Notes under the pieces: model-generated | Told to the model about the DNA's origin: nothing | Databases searched by the model: none | What the model saw: only the letters and a program-made list of their open reading frames with translations | Part shown: piece by piece, positions 26,275-35,640 of the stretch | Layout: each line of letters begins with the position of its first letter | Position numbering within the stretch: the stretch's first letter is position 1 | Position numbers and translations under genes: made by a program | From: Leptospira haakeii | GTDB lineage: Bacteria; Spirochaetota; Leptospiria; Leptospirales; Leptospiraceae | Assembly (NCBI RefSeq): GCF_002812045.1 | Contig: NZ_NPEG01000001.1 | Coordinates: 868,001 to 932,000 of the forward strand | Direction: 5' to 3' | DNA: 64,000 nt

Positions 26275-26275
26275 G

Positions 26276-26992
26276 ATGTTTTTTTCCGCATCAAATCCTC
26301 CTTTTGGAAAGTCGAGTAAAAGTCTTGGAATACGTTTCTTGGCTTCTATTCTATCAATATATTCACTTTCCATAATGTATTTGGATGCGGAAACTGTATC
26401 TATAGATTCTCCTCATGGTGGTTTTACGACGGAGAGAATACAGAAAATTTCCGGAACTGTTACCGGTATCAATCCTGAAAAGGTCACAGTGGTTCTAAAT
26501 GGGATACCACAGATGGTGCCTTTGCATGCAGGTAAATTTTCCTTTAGTACTGTTGCTTCTCCCGGAGACAATTTGGTGGAGGTTCGTGCAGGGAAGGCTT
26601 ATGACAAGGTTAGCTTTTTTGCAAAGGTGCCACCTCGAGATATCAAAGTTGTTTTAACCTGGGACACTGCGAGTTATACGGACCTTTGGGTAATCGATCC
26701 TTCAGGGGAGAAGTGTTACTGGGCCCATACTTCCACTAAGTCTGGAGGCAATCTTGTTTATGACGATGCTACTTTTGCCCCTCAGACTTTTACAATGTCC
26801 AAGGCTTTGCCTGGAAATTACGCGGTGCAGGCTCAATATTACGCTCCATTTAATGCGCAGGTAACAAGAGCCAAAGTGTATGTGGTTTTATATGAAGGAA
26901 CTCCTAGGGAAAAAAGAAAACAATACCAATTCACAATGACCAGGGCCCAGCAAGTATATCATCTGGGAAATTTTGAGATAGAGCCGGACTGA
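26276..26992 (+). CDS. DUF2135 (YfaP-like) exported protein, copy 2
   Basis: A tandem paralogue of the preceding gene: the shared blocks I-D-S-P-H-G-G-F-T-T-E-R-I-Q, N-G-I-P-Q-M, P-P-R-D-I-K-V-V-L-T-W-D-T-A and S-K-A-L-P-G-N-Y run almost without gaps. The N-terminus differs: a longer, Ser-rich leader before the hydrophobic core, possibly a membrane anchor. Where copy 1 has T-D-V-D-L-W, this has S-Y-T-D-L-W, losing one of the acidic residues that could bind Ca2+. Only one base separates the two genes. Divergence at the DxD site suggests different ligands. Confidence 0.85.
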   Translation: MFFSASNPPFGKSSKSLGIRFLASILSIYSLSIMYLDAETVSIDSPHGGFTTERIQKISGTVTGINPEKVTVVLNGIPQMVPLHAGKFSFSTVASPGDNLVEVRAGKAYDKVSFFAKVPPRDIKVVLTWDTASYTDLWVIDPSGEKCYWAHTSTKSGGNLVYDDATFAPQTFTMSKALPGNYAVQAQYYAPFNAQVTRAKVYVVLYEGTPREKRKQYQFTMTRAQQVYHLGNFEIEPD

Positions 26993-26994
26993 TA

Positions 26995-28089
26995 ATGAAT
27001 TCCAGAATATATTATAAAGCCGGAATTTTCTTTGCCGTGATCCTTCTTTGTACAGTTGGGATCGAAGCGGCTCCTAAATTTTCTTATTCCTATCTGGATG
27101 AAACTGTAAAAGAATTCGAATCTAAAAATTCAATATCTTCGGTGGTGTTGATGGAAATGGATTCGGGAAAGGTGGAATATATATATAGACCGGAGATTGC
27201 AGTTTCTAAAAAGTTACCGCCCGGTTCTTTGGTAAAAACCTTCTCCGCTTTAACTTTGTTGAAATACAAAGACAGACTTGGATTTTCTCCAGAAAAGAAA
27301 GTATTATGCAAAGGTAGATTTTATCCTAAGGAAAATTTAACTCCTACTAAATCGGATCTAAACACATTTCATTTGCCTCAGGATGAAAATGGAAAAGAAT
27401 ATTTGAGATGCTCCTTGGCAAAAGGTCATGGAGAAATGGATCTCAGATCTGCTCTAGTTCAATCTTGCAATGTATATTTCTTAACGAGTGCTTCTTTTGA
27501 TCCTGATCTATTTTATTCTAAACTGCATGAAGATTGGAGTTTAGGAAAATCTACAAGATCCAGATTGGATTCTTATCTTGAACCTTCTGATACAAATTTT
27601 ACCTCTATTAGTTCACTTAGAAAAGTGGCTGCTTCTATTGGAGAAGGTGGGCTTCTTCTAAGCCCTTTAAAAATTTCTCAGTTATATTCTTCCATTTGGA
27701 AAGAAGGCCCAAGACTTTCTCCTTATAGGGGAATAAGCCAAGAACCCGTTCGATCGGAAGAAAATCCTTATTCCGGAAAAGATTTGAGATGGATTACTTC
27801 CGTTCTTTCAGAGGTTCCGAAAACCGGAACTTTGAAGGATGTATATTCTTCTGAAAAGGGAAATTTAGAGGTCTTAGGTGGCAAAACAGGGACTGGAACT
27901 AAATTTATGCACAAATATGAAACACACGGATGGACAGTATTATCTTTTCGTAAAGATCGAAAATCGTATGTGCTGACCGTTTTCGTGGACAATGGCTCCG
28001 GAGGGAATCAGGCTAAATCTTTGGCTGCGATCCTTCTGGATAAGATCGATTCTAAAACTAAAGATTCTGCAATAAAATCAGGTAAATAA
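26995..28089 (+). CDS. Stand-alone penicillin-binding-type transpeptidase
   Basis: The 364-residue protein has an N-terminal export helix and one penicillin-binding transpeptidase domain. All three active-site motifs are present in order: S-L-V-K (Ser78, Lys81) after P-P-G, S-C-N (157-159) after G-H-G-E-M-D-L, and K-T-G (297-299) in G-G-K-T-G-T-G. I-G-E-G-G-L-L-L-S-P-L matches the loop before the last motif in class A/B PBPs. It lacks a glycosyltransferase or PBP dimerisation domain, so it is far shorter than usual. In E. coli the macroglobulin YfhM is paired with PbpC (PBP1c); here a minimal transpeptidase takes that place. It might repair cross-links or bind beta-lactams. Confidence 0.85.
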   Translation: MNSRIYYKAGIFFAVILLCTVGIEAAPKFSYSYLDETVKEFESKNSISSVVLMEMDSGKVEYIYRPEIAVSKKLPPGSLVKTFSALTLLKYKDRLGFSPEKKVLCKGRFYPKENLTPTKSDLNTFHLPQDENGKEYLRCSLAKGHGEMDLRSALVQSCNVYFLTSASFDPDLFYSKLHEDWSLGKSTRSRLDSYLEPSDTNFTSISSLRKVAASIGEGGLLLSPLKISQLYSSIWKEGPRLSPYRGISQEPVRSEENPYSGKDLRWITSVLSEVPKTGTLKDVYSSEKGNLEVLGGKTGTGTKFMHKYETHGWTVLSFRKDRKSYVLTVFVDNGSGGNQAKSLAAILLDKIDSKTKDSAIKSGK

Positions 28090-28090
28090 A

Positions 28091-29890
28091 ATGAGAACTT
28101 GCATCCAAATTTTCAAAACAAAAATACTTCCTAAGATCAAATCCTTTTTCTCAAAAGAGTCTTTGGAAAATCTAAAAACCGGATTCAAAGAGAATATATT
28201 AAAAGATCCTAAAGTTGGAGCTCCTGCAGGTGTTGGGGTTGTGTTTTTGGCGATCGGATTCTATCTTTCTTTTAAGGGATATTCTATCGATTCATCAATC
28301 AAGGATCCTGCACTACTCATTCCTAAAAAAGCAAGTGCGCTTGCGGAAATATATCGCCCTGAAGAGTTTGTGGAAGATCTGGAAAAAACGAATTTAGGAA
28401 GAGAACTTTCGGATGATGGTACTTTCCAGAAAATCTTAACCTTGCCTGAACTTAGAAAGATCAGCTCCGTTCTTTATTTATTAGAAGCAAAAGCAGGAGT
28501 AATGACCAAACCATCCAGACTCGCCGCTTTATTTGACGGACCTGTGGCCGTTGCAATATTTCCTAAATCCAATTTTTTACTCGTAGGTAAGGCAAGTGCA
28601 AGCTCCAAACTTGGAGTGAGTTTAATCACTGCATTTAAAGGAGAAAAGATCGTAGTTAAAGAAACTCCCAAACAAGAAAAACCTCAAACTCCTCCACAAA
28701 CGGAAGAAGGATATTATACTCCTACAGGTTCTGAAAACACACATTCTGCAGATGATTTCGCTGATCAATTTGCAGCTGGTTCTGAAAAATTCGGAAACTT
28801 GGAAGCATTTAAATATGAATTCGGTTCTGGGAAAATTTTAGCGATTGTATTGGGAGATTTTATCATCCTCACAGACTCCGAAGATCTATTAGAAAAATCT
28901 TTAGATCTAGCTTCTTCTGCAAATAATGATTCTTTGGGAAATCAAAGCGGTTTTGATGTTCTGAGAAAAGAAGCTTCTAAAAAAGAAAATAAGGTTTTGC
29001 TTTATGCCGGAACAGATTCTTTCATCGCTCCATTTCTTAAACCTTCCTTCGGGAATTCAGGAGCCGCTTTACTTTTGGGTTGGGAAACCGGAAGAAATCT
29101 GGATGGAAAAGTTTTTAAGATCGGTGGAGATAAAAACCAAGTTGTTAGTTCTGGCCCTGCTCTCTCAAAAGTACTACCTAGAGAAACGAATTTAGTATTT
29201 TATTCTGAAGAATTAAAACCATCTGAAGTTTGGAAATCTTTAGAATCTATAAGTGGAGAATGGGAAAACTTTGGAGAAGGCCTAAATGAATTCGGTAAAA
29301 ATGCAGGTATCCACGAACAATACTTCGGTTCCGACAAAGGGATCGCTCTCAGTTTTAATGGATTAGAATATAAATCCGGAATGGTCTATCCAAGATTCGG
29401 GATCTCTTTACCTGCTTCTGTTCCGGATGATAAACTTTTAAGAGCGATCTTCAAAGTGGGAAATCCTATTAAGGTTTCTTATCAAAATACAAACTTAGAA
29501 TCTTATCCTTTGAGAAAAGGTGGTTTTTATACTCCTGCTTCTTTGAAAGTAGGAAATTGGAAATACCTAACTTCCGATAGAAAAAGTGCAGAAGAAACAG
29601 TGTCTTCCGGAAATGGGAATCGACCTAACCAAGCGGATCTATTCTCTTCCGGCCCTGCAAAAGAATTAGCTTATTATCCTCATCATTTAGTGGTTCGTGT
29701 TCCGGGAATTCTGGATGATCTCAAAAGTTTTTATTTATACGGAGCAGAAGGATCTCCTGAATATACTTCTAAAACGATTGATAGAGATGTGCAGCCTATC
29801 TTGGATAAACTGAAAGTTTTCGAAAGATTAGTGATCTCTTTTGGTTCAGGAAAAGAGAATGAAGACTGGGGAAAGCTAAAGGTTTTTTAG
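28091..29890 (+). CDS. YfaA-like (DUF2138) membrane-anchored protein
   Basis: One transmembrane helix near 40-58 is followed by a large extracytoplasmic part of about 540 residues. The order (D-P-A-L-L-I-P-K-K-A-S-A-L-A after the helix, then A-L-F-D-G-P-V-A-V-A and a G-D-F-I-I-L-T-D-S-E-D-L-L strand) fits YfaA/DUF2138 proteins of the yfa cluster, but I judge this by position and general pattern. A Pro/Glu/Thr-rich linker lies near 195-220. It is the last gene of the plus-strand run and overlaps tail-to-tail by 4 bp with the convergent zincin gene. Function is unknown in any organism I know of. Confidence 0.65.
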   Translation: MRTCIQIFKTKILPKIKSFFSKESLENLKTGFKENILKDPKVGAPAGVGVVFLAIGFYLSFKGYSIDSSIKDPALLIPKKASALAEIYRPEEFVEDLEKTNLGRELSDDGTFQKILTLPELRKISSVLYLLEAKAGVMTKPSRLAALFDGPVAVAIFPKSNFLLVGKASASSKLGVSLITAFKGEKIVVKETPKQEKPQTPPQTEEGYYTPTGSENTHSADDFADQFAAGSEKFGNLEAFKYEFGSGKILAIVLGDFIILTDSEDLLEKSLDLASSANNDSLGNQSGFDVLRKEASKKENKVLLYAGTDSFIAPFLKPSFGNSGAALLLGWETGRNLDGKVFKIGGDKNQVVSSGPALSKVLPRETNLVFYSEELKPSEVWKSLESISGEWENFGEGLNEFGKNAGIHEQYFGSDKGIALSFNGLEYKSGMVYPRFGISLPASVPDDKLLRAIFKVGNPIKVSYQNTNLESYPLRKGGFYTPASLKVGNWKYLTSDRKSAEETVSSGNGNRPNQADLFSSGPAKELAYYPHHLVVRVPGILDDLKSFYLYGAEGSPEYTSKTIDRDVQPILDKLKVFERLVISFGSGKENEDWGKLKVF

Positions 29891-30606
29891 TATCTCGACT
29901 TTACAAATTGTGAATATATATTTTGGACTTCTGGATTAGGGCCTTCTAAAAAGGCCCTGAATCTTGCTTCTCCCTTCGTTTTTAAAATCCAAGAACCCCA
30001 TAGAAAAAGTTTTTGGTATAAGATCTTCTTTTTAGATCCATTTCTTGTATGGATCTCCTTCATACATTCTTCGTCGAATTTTTCCCAACTCCAAGGAAAC
30101 TTAAGATCTGCAGATGTAGGTTTTGGATTTGTTGGATATAAGGACTCACAATAAGATTCCTGCATCCAAAAAGAGGATTCGGACTTAGATTCTGGAGCTA
30201 AAAAATGACAGATCTCATGTTTGATCACTGTATCTAAAATCCCTCTTTTAGCTAAACTATCTGGATTTTGAAAAAAGAATTTGTTACTTACTGGAGAATA
30301 GAACGCTGCAGTAGTTCCAGGTTGGCCTGAATATTTTCTGAATACATCAGAGTTTTCTGAGACAAAAATTTGAGCATCTTGCGGAATTCTTCTTTCTAAC
30401 CTTTCCGATTCAGTTCGGATTTCGGTTACGAATTTTTCTGCAAATGTTTCGAGTAATTTTTCAGGACTTTTCTGTTTGTTCCAGTCATCTAAAAAGTAAA
30501 ATTCGAATCCTTCTACTTTTCTTCTTGCAGCTTGAGCATTCAAGGTCTCAAAGCAAAATATTATAAAAAGAAAATATAATGCAGATGTAGTAAGAACAGA
30601 TCTCAC
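29887..30606 (-). CDS. Exported HExxH zinc metallopeptidase (zincin)
   Basis: A signal peptide (…F-C-F-E-T-L-N-A-Q-A) is followed by a 215-residue domain. The motif I-K-H-E-I-C-H-F gives the zinc ligands His130 and His134 with the catalytic Glu131, and W-M-Q-E-S (Glu150) is a suitable third ligand, as in gluzincins of the peptidase MA group. It starts with GTG overlapping the SpoIID stop by 4 bp. The context (SpoIID, MurA, a facing macroglobulin operon) suggests a role in envelope protein or peptidoglycan turnover. Substrate unknown. Confidence 0.78.
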   Translation of the reverse strand: MRSVLTTSALYFLFIIFCFETLNAQAARRKVEGFEFYFLDDWNKQKSPEKLLETFAEKFVTEIRTESERLERRIPQDAQIFVSENSDVFRKYSGQPGTTAAFYSPVSNKFFFQNPDSLAKRGILDTVIKHEICHFLAPESKSESSFWMQESYCESLYPTNPKPTSADLKFPWSWEKFDEECMKEIHTRNGSKKKILYQKLFLWGSWILKTKGEARFRAFLEGPNPEVQNIYSQFVKSRY

Positions 30607-31784
30607 TGGATTTTCCTTAATTCTGCGCTTGGAAAGTAAAAACGAAGTATCTCTTCCGATTTTGTTCCTCTAAACGCCATTTCTCTTGCCCCATATTGGC
30701 AAAGACCGATTCCATGTCCGAATCCTTTTCCTTTAAAATAAAATCCTCGAGCACTTGTTTCGATCTTAAAATCGTTGCTCTTAGTTTTATTCCAGCCCAG
30801 CTTTTTACCGATTTTAGATAAAAATTCAGATGCTTGGATATTCTTTTTTCCGGAATAATCCTTATATTCTAGAGATATTACTCTGGATTCAGAATACTTA
30901 GGTTCTAATTCCGTAAGTTGTTTTACTTCCAAAGCCGATTCTATTTCTTCTTTTGAGATGAAAGTTTCCCAAGAGAAGTACGGAGAATTTTTGCATTGAA
31001 TATCGCCGCCGTTTGTGTCGGAACCGGATCTATAGTATTGTGGATTTTTAAAATTCTTCCAAAGAACAGAAGGAGAAGATAAATTTCCTCCACAAGTAGA
31101 ATGAAAAAATGTTTCTAAAACTTTTCCGTTTCTATCTTGCAGAATTATCTTTTTAGAAGGGGGGAAGTTTATATTCCCCTTTTTTAATTTTCCTGAAAAC
31201 TGAAGGCAATGAGTTAGATCGCATAGATCATGACTCTCTTTGGAATGTCTTCCTAGATTTGCGAGCGCATAAGAACGGATCATTGAAGATGCTACAATTG
31301 CGTATTCTTTCTTCCAGTTTTGATTTAGATTTTTCTCTTCTTTAGGATAAAATAGGTCTCCGAATTCTGAGGCCATTCCAATTCCTACATATTCTTCTAA
31401 TGGAACCGTAAGTATGAGTTTTAATTTTCCTTTGGAAGAAGTGATTTCCAGATCTCCCGAATATTTTTTTGGAGTCTGATCTTTAGGAATTTCAAGTTCG
31501 TATTCTCCGCTCGAAAATAAGATATGTTCCGATCTTGAGTTTTTGGCTCCATCTATAATTCTAATTTGGTCTTCCTCTGCTCGGATCAGAATTGTTTTAT
31601 CTTTTTCTAAACTATTCTTTCCTGAATATTGTATTCTTGAATTTTTTGCGATGATATGGACTGAGTCTGGAGAATATTTAGATAAAATACCGATCTTGAT
31701 CTTATTCGGAATCGGATCTGCGATTAAAGAAGTAGAGAATAAAAATAGAAACACCAAACCTGAAAATTTGGAAAGGTGGCTCAT
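30603..31784 (-). CDS. SpoIID-domain exported protein (putative lytic transglycosylase)
   Basis: A signal peptide leads into the SpoIID fold. L-E-E-Y-V-G-I-G-M-A-S-E holds the glutamate that is catalytic in SpoIID, and F-F-H-S-T-C-G-G is the conserved Cys loop. The C-terminal G-F-G-H-G-I-G-L-C-Q-Y-G-A is the family hallmark. SpoIID of Bacillus and Clostridium cleaves glycan strands lacking stem peptides; homologues in non-sporulating bacteria are mostly uncharacterised. At 393 residues the length is typical. It overlaps both the ferredoxin gene before it and the zincin gene after it by 4 bp. Confidence 0.88.
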   Translation of the reverse strand: MSHLSKFSGLVFLFLFSTSLIADPIPNKIKIGILSKYSPDSVHIIAKNSRIQYSGKNSLEKDKTILIRAEEDQIRIIDGAKNSRSEHILFSSGEYELEIPKDQTPKKYSGDLEITSSKGKLKLILTVPLEEYVGIGMASEFGDLFYPKEEKNLNQNWKKEYAIVASSMIRSYALANLGRHSKESHDLCDLTHCLQFSGKLKKGNINFPPSKKIILQDRNGKVLETFFHSTCGGNLSSPSVLWKNFKNPQYYRSGSDTNGGDIQCKNSPYFSWETFISKEEIESALEVKQLTELEPKYSESRVISLEYKDYSGKKNIQASEFLSKIGKKLGWNKTKSNDFKIETSARGFYFKGKGFGHGIGLCQYGAREMAFRGTKSEEILRFYFPSAELRKIQ

Positions 31785-32434
31785 TGTACTTGGATTGCCT
31801 TAGGAAATGTGGGACAAGAGGAAACACATAAACCGCAACCTACGCAGTCATTGGAAAAGTTTGGCTTGTTTCCTTTGAATTGGACTACGTTTGGGATAGG
31901 GCAAGTGATTGCACATGTCTCGCAGGTCTTTTCTCCGGTTCTGGAATTGATACAATGTTGGAAGAAACCTTTCGCTTTTCCGAATTTAGGAGATTGGTTT
32001 TCTTTATAAGGTAAAAGTGCCCCTGTTTCGCAGGCTGAGATACATGGATAATCTTTGCATAACATACATGCATTCAGGTTCACATCCATATGAGGAAAAT
32101 GTTTGCCGGTCTTATCATCAGGAACTGGAAACAGAACTGAATAAGGACAAGCATAGATACAATCGCTGCAAGCAGTACATTTGGAAAGGAATCGTTTTCC
32201 TTTTGCATCAGCTCCAGGAGGAAATTGTAAATTTCTAAAACCTTTAAATTTACTTTTAACTGTTTTAGGTTTTGGAACCTTGATCTGAGTTTTTTTAGGC
32301 GGGATTTTTTCCGGTTCTGCTTTTTTATCTTCCTCTACAGCAGTTTTCCAGGTCTCCGAAATTTCATTAACGCCTTCTTCCATTACGGAAAAAGCTTTTG
32401 CTAAGCCTTTCCGGAAGAAGTCTTTTCGGTTCAT
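31781..32434 (-). CDS. Four-cluster [4Fe-4S] ferredoxin, NapG/MauM-like
   Basis: Four cysteine sets are visible: [29 protein letters not shown]…C-E-T-C-A-I-T-C-P and [12 protein letters not shown]. This is the four-cluster arrangement of NapG/MauM-type ferredoxins. The N-terminus N-R-K-D-F-F-R-K resembles a Tat motif with R-K for R-R, but no hydrophobic core follows, so the protein probably stays in the cytoplasm. A Lys/Pro-rich linker (about 35-70) precedes the clusters. It lies between murA and the SpoIID gene with 4-bp overlaps on both sides, an odd partnership. Confidence 0.85.
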   Translation of the reverse strand: MNRKDFFRKGLAKAFSVMEEGVNEISETWKTAVEEDKKAEPEKIPPKKTQIKVPKPKTVKSKFKGFRNLQFPPGADAKGKRFLSKCTACSDCIYACPYSVLFPVPDDKTGKHFPHMDVNLNACMLCKDYPCISACETGALLPYKENQSPKFGKAKGFFQHCINSRTGEKTCETCAITCPIPNVVQFKGNKPNFSNDCVGCGLCVSSCPTFPKAIQVQ

Positions 32435-33729
32435 TCTTCACCTATCCTCTCAATATGAGCACCTAGAGATCTAAGTCTAGTATCTATGTCTTGGAATCCT
32501 CTGTCTATCTGTACGATATTGTGGATAGAGCTTGTACCTTCTGCGCAAAGCGCCGCGATGATCATTGCCATTCCAGCTCTGATATCAGGGCTTGCCACTT
32601 TTTGTCCATAAAGACGATTAGGTCCGATCACGATTGCTCTATGCGGATCGCAGAGTATAATTTGAGCGCCCATAGAGATAATATTATCCACGAAGAATAA
32701 TCTAGATTCGAACATTTTTTCATGAATGAGAACTGTTCCCTTACATTGTGTAGCGGTGACTAACGCGACTGAAGTCATATCCGCGGGAAAACCAGGCCAA
32801 GGAGAATCGTCTATTTTAGGAGTGGCTCCATGATAATCCGGAATGATTTCCATTTTTTGGTCAGAAGGAACTAAGATCCCTCCATCTTGAGGGCGAACTT
32901 CTATACCTAAGCGAGAATATACCATGCGGATCATCCGGATATCTTCCAGTTCCACATCTCCGATAAAAATTTCTCCACCAGTGACTGCAGCTAGGCTGAT
33001 AAAACTTCCGATCTCTAAATAATCGGATCCGATCCTATGAGGTTTTTCCGGGGTTTTTAAGGAGCTTACACCTTCGATAGTGAGGATATTGGAACCTATC
33101 CCTGAAATTTTTGCTCCAGCAGAAACTAAAAACTTACAAAGCCTTTGCACATGAGGTTCGCTTGCCGCATGACGTAAGATCGTAACACCTTCTGATAATA
33201 CTGCAGCCATAACTGCGTTTTCAGTAGCAGTAACGGAAGCTTCGTCCATGAGAAGGTCCGTACCTCTGAGCCTATCACCTTTGATTTCGTAACCGTCCGG
33301 AAATACTTCGATTTGAGCTCCAAGTGCTTGGAGTGCGAGAAGATGAGTGTCCATTCTTCTTCGCCCGATCTTGTCTCCACCTGGCCTTGGTAAAAATACT
33401 CTTCCCGTTTTTGCTAGAATGGGACCTGCAAGTGTGACAGCTCCTCTAATCTTGGAACATAGTTCTGCAGGAAGATCAGACTTTAGTTCTCCATTATTAC
33501 GAAATAAAAACGTTCCTTCTCCTTTATCTTCTACTTCCATTCCTAAATGGCGTAGAACGTCCATGAGCATGAGAACGTCCGAGATTTGGGGAATATTTTC
33601 GATAATCACTTCGCCGGGAACTAAACAGACGGCGCCTAAAATAGGTAAGGCCTCGTTTTTATTCCCTTGGGGCATTACAGTTCCGTGAAGAGGATTTTTA
33701 CCGATAATTTTAAAATATGGAGAGCTCAT
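32431..33729 (-). CDS. murA: UDP-N-acetylglucosamine 1-carboxyvinyltransferase (MurA), Asp-type
   Basis: MurA adds enolpyruvate to UDP-GlcNAc, the first committed step of peptidoglycan synthesis. The 432-residue protein has the inside-out alpha/beta barrel signatures: G-N-K-N-E-A-L-P near 22, and the active loop [16 protein letters not shown]. coli MurA has Cys115 in P-G-G-C-T-I-G; here the aligned residue is Asp119 (codon 33375-33373, GAC). Enzymes with Asp at this place are not alkylated by fosfomycin, as in Mycobacterium and Chlamydia. It heads the operon murA, ferredoxin, SpoIID, zincin, and its start overlaps the stop of a possible leader peptide. Confidence 0.93.
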   Translation of the reverse strand: MSSPYFKIIGKNPLHGTVMPQGNKNEALPILGAVCLVPGEVIIENIPQISDVLMLMDVLRHLGMEVEDKGEGTFLFRNNGELKSDLPAELCSKIRGAVTLAGPILAKTGRVFLPRPGGDKIGRRRMDTHLLALQALGAQIEVFPDGYEIKGDRLRGTDLLMDEASVTATENAVMAAVLSEGVTILRHAASEPHVQRLCKFLVSAGAKISGIGSNILTIEGVSSLKTPEKPHRIGSDYLEIGSFISLAAVTGGEIFIGDVELEDIRMIRMVYSRLGIEVRPQDGGILVPSDQKMEIIPDYHGATPKIDDSPWPGFPADMTSVALVTATQCKGTVLIHEKMFESRLFFVDNIISMGAQIILCDPHRAIVIGPNRLYGQKVASPDIRAGMAMIIAALCAEGTSSIHNIVQIDRGFQDIDTRLRSLGAHIERIGEE

Positions 33730-33758
33730 GATTCGACCAGTGTTATTGGTATACTCAA
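33726..33758 (-). CDS. Possible 10-codon leader peptide coupled to murA
   Basis: TTG at 33758 is preceded by AGGAG with 8-base spacing and opens a ten-codon frame ([10 protein letters not shown]) whose TGA overlaps the murA ATG (ATGA at 33729-33726). murA itself has no good ribosome-binding site close to its ATG. The arrangement would let ribosomes finishing the leader re-start on murA. The frame stays open further upstream without a good start. It may be chance, since the strong purine run could serve other starts. Confidence 0.35.
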   Translation of the reverse strand: MSIPITLVES

Positions 33759-33842
33759 GCCTCCTTCTCCTACGGCAAGCACTTCACTAAGACCTAAATA
33801 GATTGACTCAAAAGGATTTTTTTCCGATCAACGTTGGTATCC

Positions 33843-35624
33843 ATGGATTCTTTTTTACATCGTTTTAGAGAGTTTCAAAAAACACTGTTTTTCGACTTCT
33901 TCTGTTTTCTCTGGTTGGGAGCTTTTGCATTTTTAGCCTTCGCTCCTTTTTATCTTAGCCATTTAGTTTGGATCGCACCTTTCGGTTTGTTTTGGATCAC
34001 ACATAAATATTCCGGAAGATATTGGAGATTGGTCGGATACGGTTTCCTATTTGGGGTATTCTTCTATGCGATTGCATTCCATTGGATCCATCATATGGCA
34101 ATGGTCTTCGGGAATTTTCCTTGGCCTTTGGCATTTATCATTCTGCTTTTAGCAGGAGTTCTGTTCGGAGCTAAGTTCCCGATCTTTTTAGTTTCTTATT
34201 CCTTTCTTTCCAGAAGAGCAGGTAAACATAGCGTTTGGGTAGCTGGAGTCTGTGGAATGGCCGCCGATATGATCGGTTACCAATTGTTTCCTTGGTATTG
34301 GGGAAATCTTGCAGCGGGAAATATCATACTCGCCCAAACTGTAGAGATCACAGGAGTTTACGGACTTTCTTTTTTAGTATTCGTGATCTCTTATACACTT
34401 TTTGAAACAAATCTATTACATCTTCCAGAGATCTTAAGATCCAAAGATAAAAGATCTCATTTTATAAAATTCTGGTCCTTACCATTCGCCTTACTTCTTC
34501 TTTTTGTGATCGTCGGTTCTACCTTATATTTGAAATGGAAAAATGTAACTCCAACCAAAACTCTCGAAGTTCTCGTGGTCCAACCGGATGCTCCAATGAG
34601 TATTCGAGATGAGAGAGGAAGATCTCCTAGAGAAGTAATCGAAGATCTGATGGATAGAATGGACAAGATGGTGGAGAATGCCGTCCAAAGAGCCGGCAAA
34701 AATCCGGACCTGATCGTTCTGCCAGAAGCAGGGATCCCATATTTTTCTGCGAACCGAGAGCTATTGAAGATCAGAATGGGAGATCGGATTTATTGGCCTA
34801 GGTTCGATTCCTTAATGGTTTCCTTTGCGAATAGATATAAAGCTACAGTATTCTTTAATGAAATAGATGCGGCATATAAAACTAAAAGTTCCGGAAGAGA
34901 ATATCTTAGGTACTTTAATAATAACGTAGTATACGATCCGAATGGTGTCAGAAGGCAAGCTTATCAAAAACAATATTTGGTAATGTTTGGAGAGACAATG
35001 CCTTTTGAGTTTATGTATGATCTAAGCCCTCAGACTGGAAGGTTCGATCCGGGAGAATCTTTCGATCTTCTACATTATTATTCTGATATTCCCAAAGAAA
35101 ATCCTCAGACTGTTTTACCTGTTACTTGGGAAAAAACAGAAGGCATAGATGCAGAATTTGTAAGAAATTATTATTCTCCAACTCATACAGAGTTAAAGGA
35201 CGAAGGCCTGTTCCTTCCTTTGATCTGTTATGAAGTGATTGTTCCGGAATTTGTGAGAAAGTTCAAGGACTCAGGAAATCCCCAATTTATTGCGAATCTT
35301 ACAAATGATAAATGGTATGGAACCACTACGGAAAGTGACCAACATTTCGAGTTAGGAAGATTAAGAGCAATTGAATGGAGAAGATGGCTGGTTCGTTCTA
35401 CCAATTCCGGGATCTCAGGTTATGTGGATCATTTAGGGAATTTTATAGAAGGTAAATCCACTTCTCTTATGAAAGCGGAAACCAGTTGGCAACAGATCCA
35501 GGTGATCGATTCCCCTCCCGGTTTTTATATCCTATATGGAAACCTGATCCCTTGGATTATGATCGTTCTTACAGCAATATATTACGGAAATCTATTGCTT
35601 CGTGGTAAAAAATCAGAAGCGTAA
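33843..35624 (+). CDS. lnt: Apolipoprotein N-acyltransferase (Lnt)
   Basis: Lnt adds the third acyl chain to lipoproteins in the inner membrane. The N-terminal half (about 1-240) has six or more transmembrane helices. The C-terminal carbon-nitrogen hydrolase domain shows the triad Glu (V-L-P-E-A-G-I-P), Lys (Y-Q-K-Q-Y-L-V) and Cys462 (L-I-C-Y-E-V), then N-D-K-W-Y-G, R-A-I-E-W-R-R and N-S-G-I-S-G. I use the ATG at 33843; a TTG at 33834 would add three residues. At 593 aa it is longer than E. coli Lnt, mainly through loops near the catalytic Lys. It is divergent from murA. The window holds many lipoprotein clients. Confidence 0.92.
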   Translation: MDSFLHRFREFQKTLFFDFFCFLWLGAFAFLAFAPFYLSHLVWIAPFGLFWITHKYSGRYWRLVGYGFLFGVFFYAIAFHWIHHMAMVFGNFPWPLAFIILLLAGVLFGAKFPIFLVSYSFLSRRAGKHSVWVAGVCGMAADMIGYQLFPWYWGNLAAGNIILAQTVEITGVYGLSFLVFVISYTLFETNLLHLPEILRSKDKRSHFIKFWSLPFALLLLFVIVGSTLYLKWKNVTPTKTLEVLVVQPDAPMSIRDERGRSPREVIEDLMDRMDKMVENAVQRAGKNPDLIVLPEAGIPYFSANRELLKIRMGDRIYWPRFDSLMVSFANRYKATVFFNEIDAAYKTKSSGREYLRYFNNNVVYDPNGVRRQAYQKQYLVMFGETMPFEFMYDLSPQTGRFDPGESFDLLHYYSDIPKENPQTVLPVTWEKTEGIDAEFVRNYYSPTHTELKDEGLFLPLICYEVIVPEFVRKFKDSGNPQFIANLTNDKWYGTTTESDQHFELGRLRAIEWRRWLVRSTNSGISGYVDHLGNFIEGKSTSLMKAETSWQQIQVIDSPPGFYILYGNLIPWIMIVLTAIYYGNLLLRGKKSEA

Positions 35625-35640
35625 ATCCTGAATTTGCGGC

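Noticed and set aside
29887..29890. Tail-to-tail overlap considered as a bidirectional terminator
   Set aside because: I see no stem-loop with T runs at the junction; only the stop codons overlap.
33790..33830. TTGACT at 33812 considered as a -35 box for lnt
   Set aside because: No acceptable -10 hexamer lies at the right distance.
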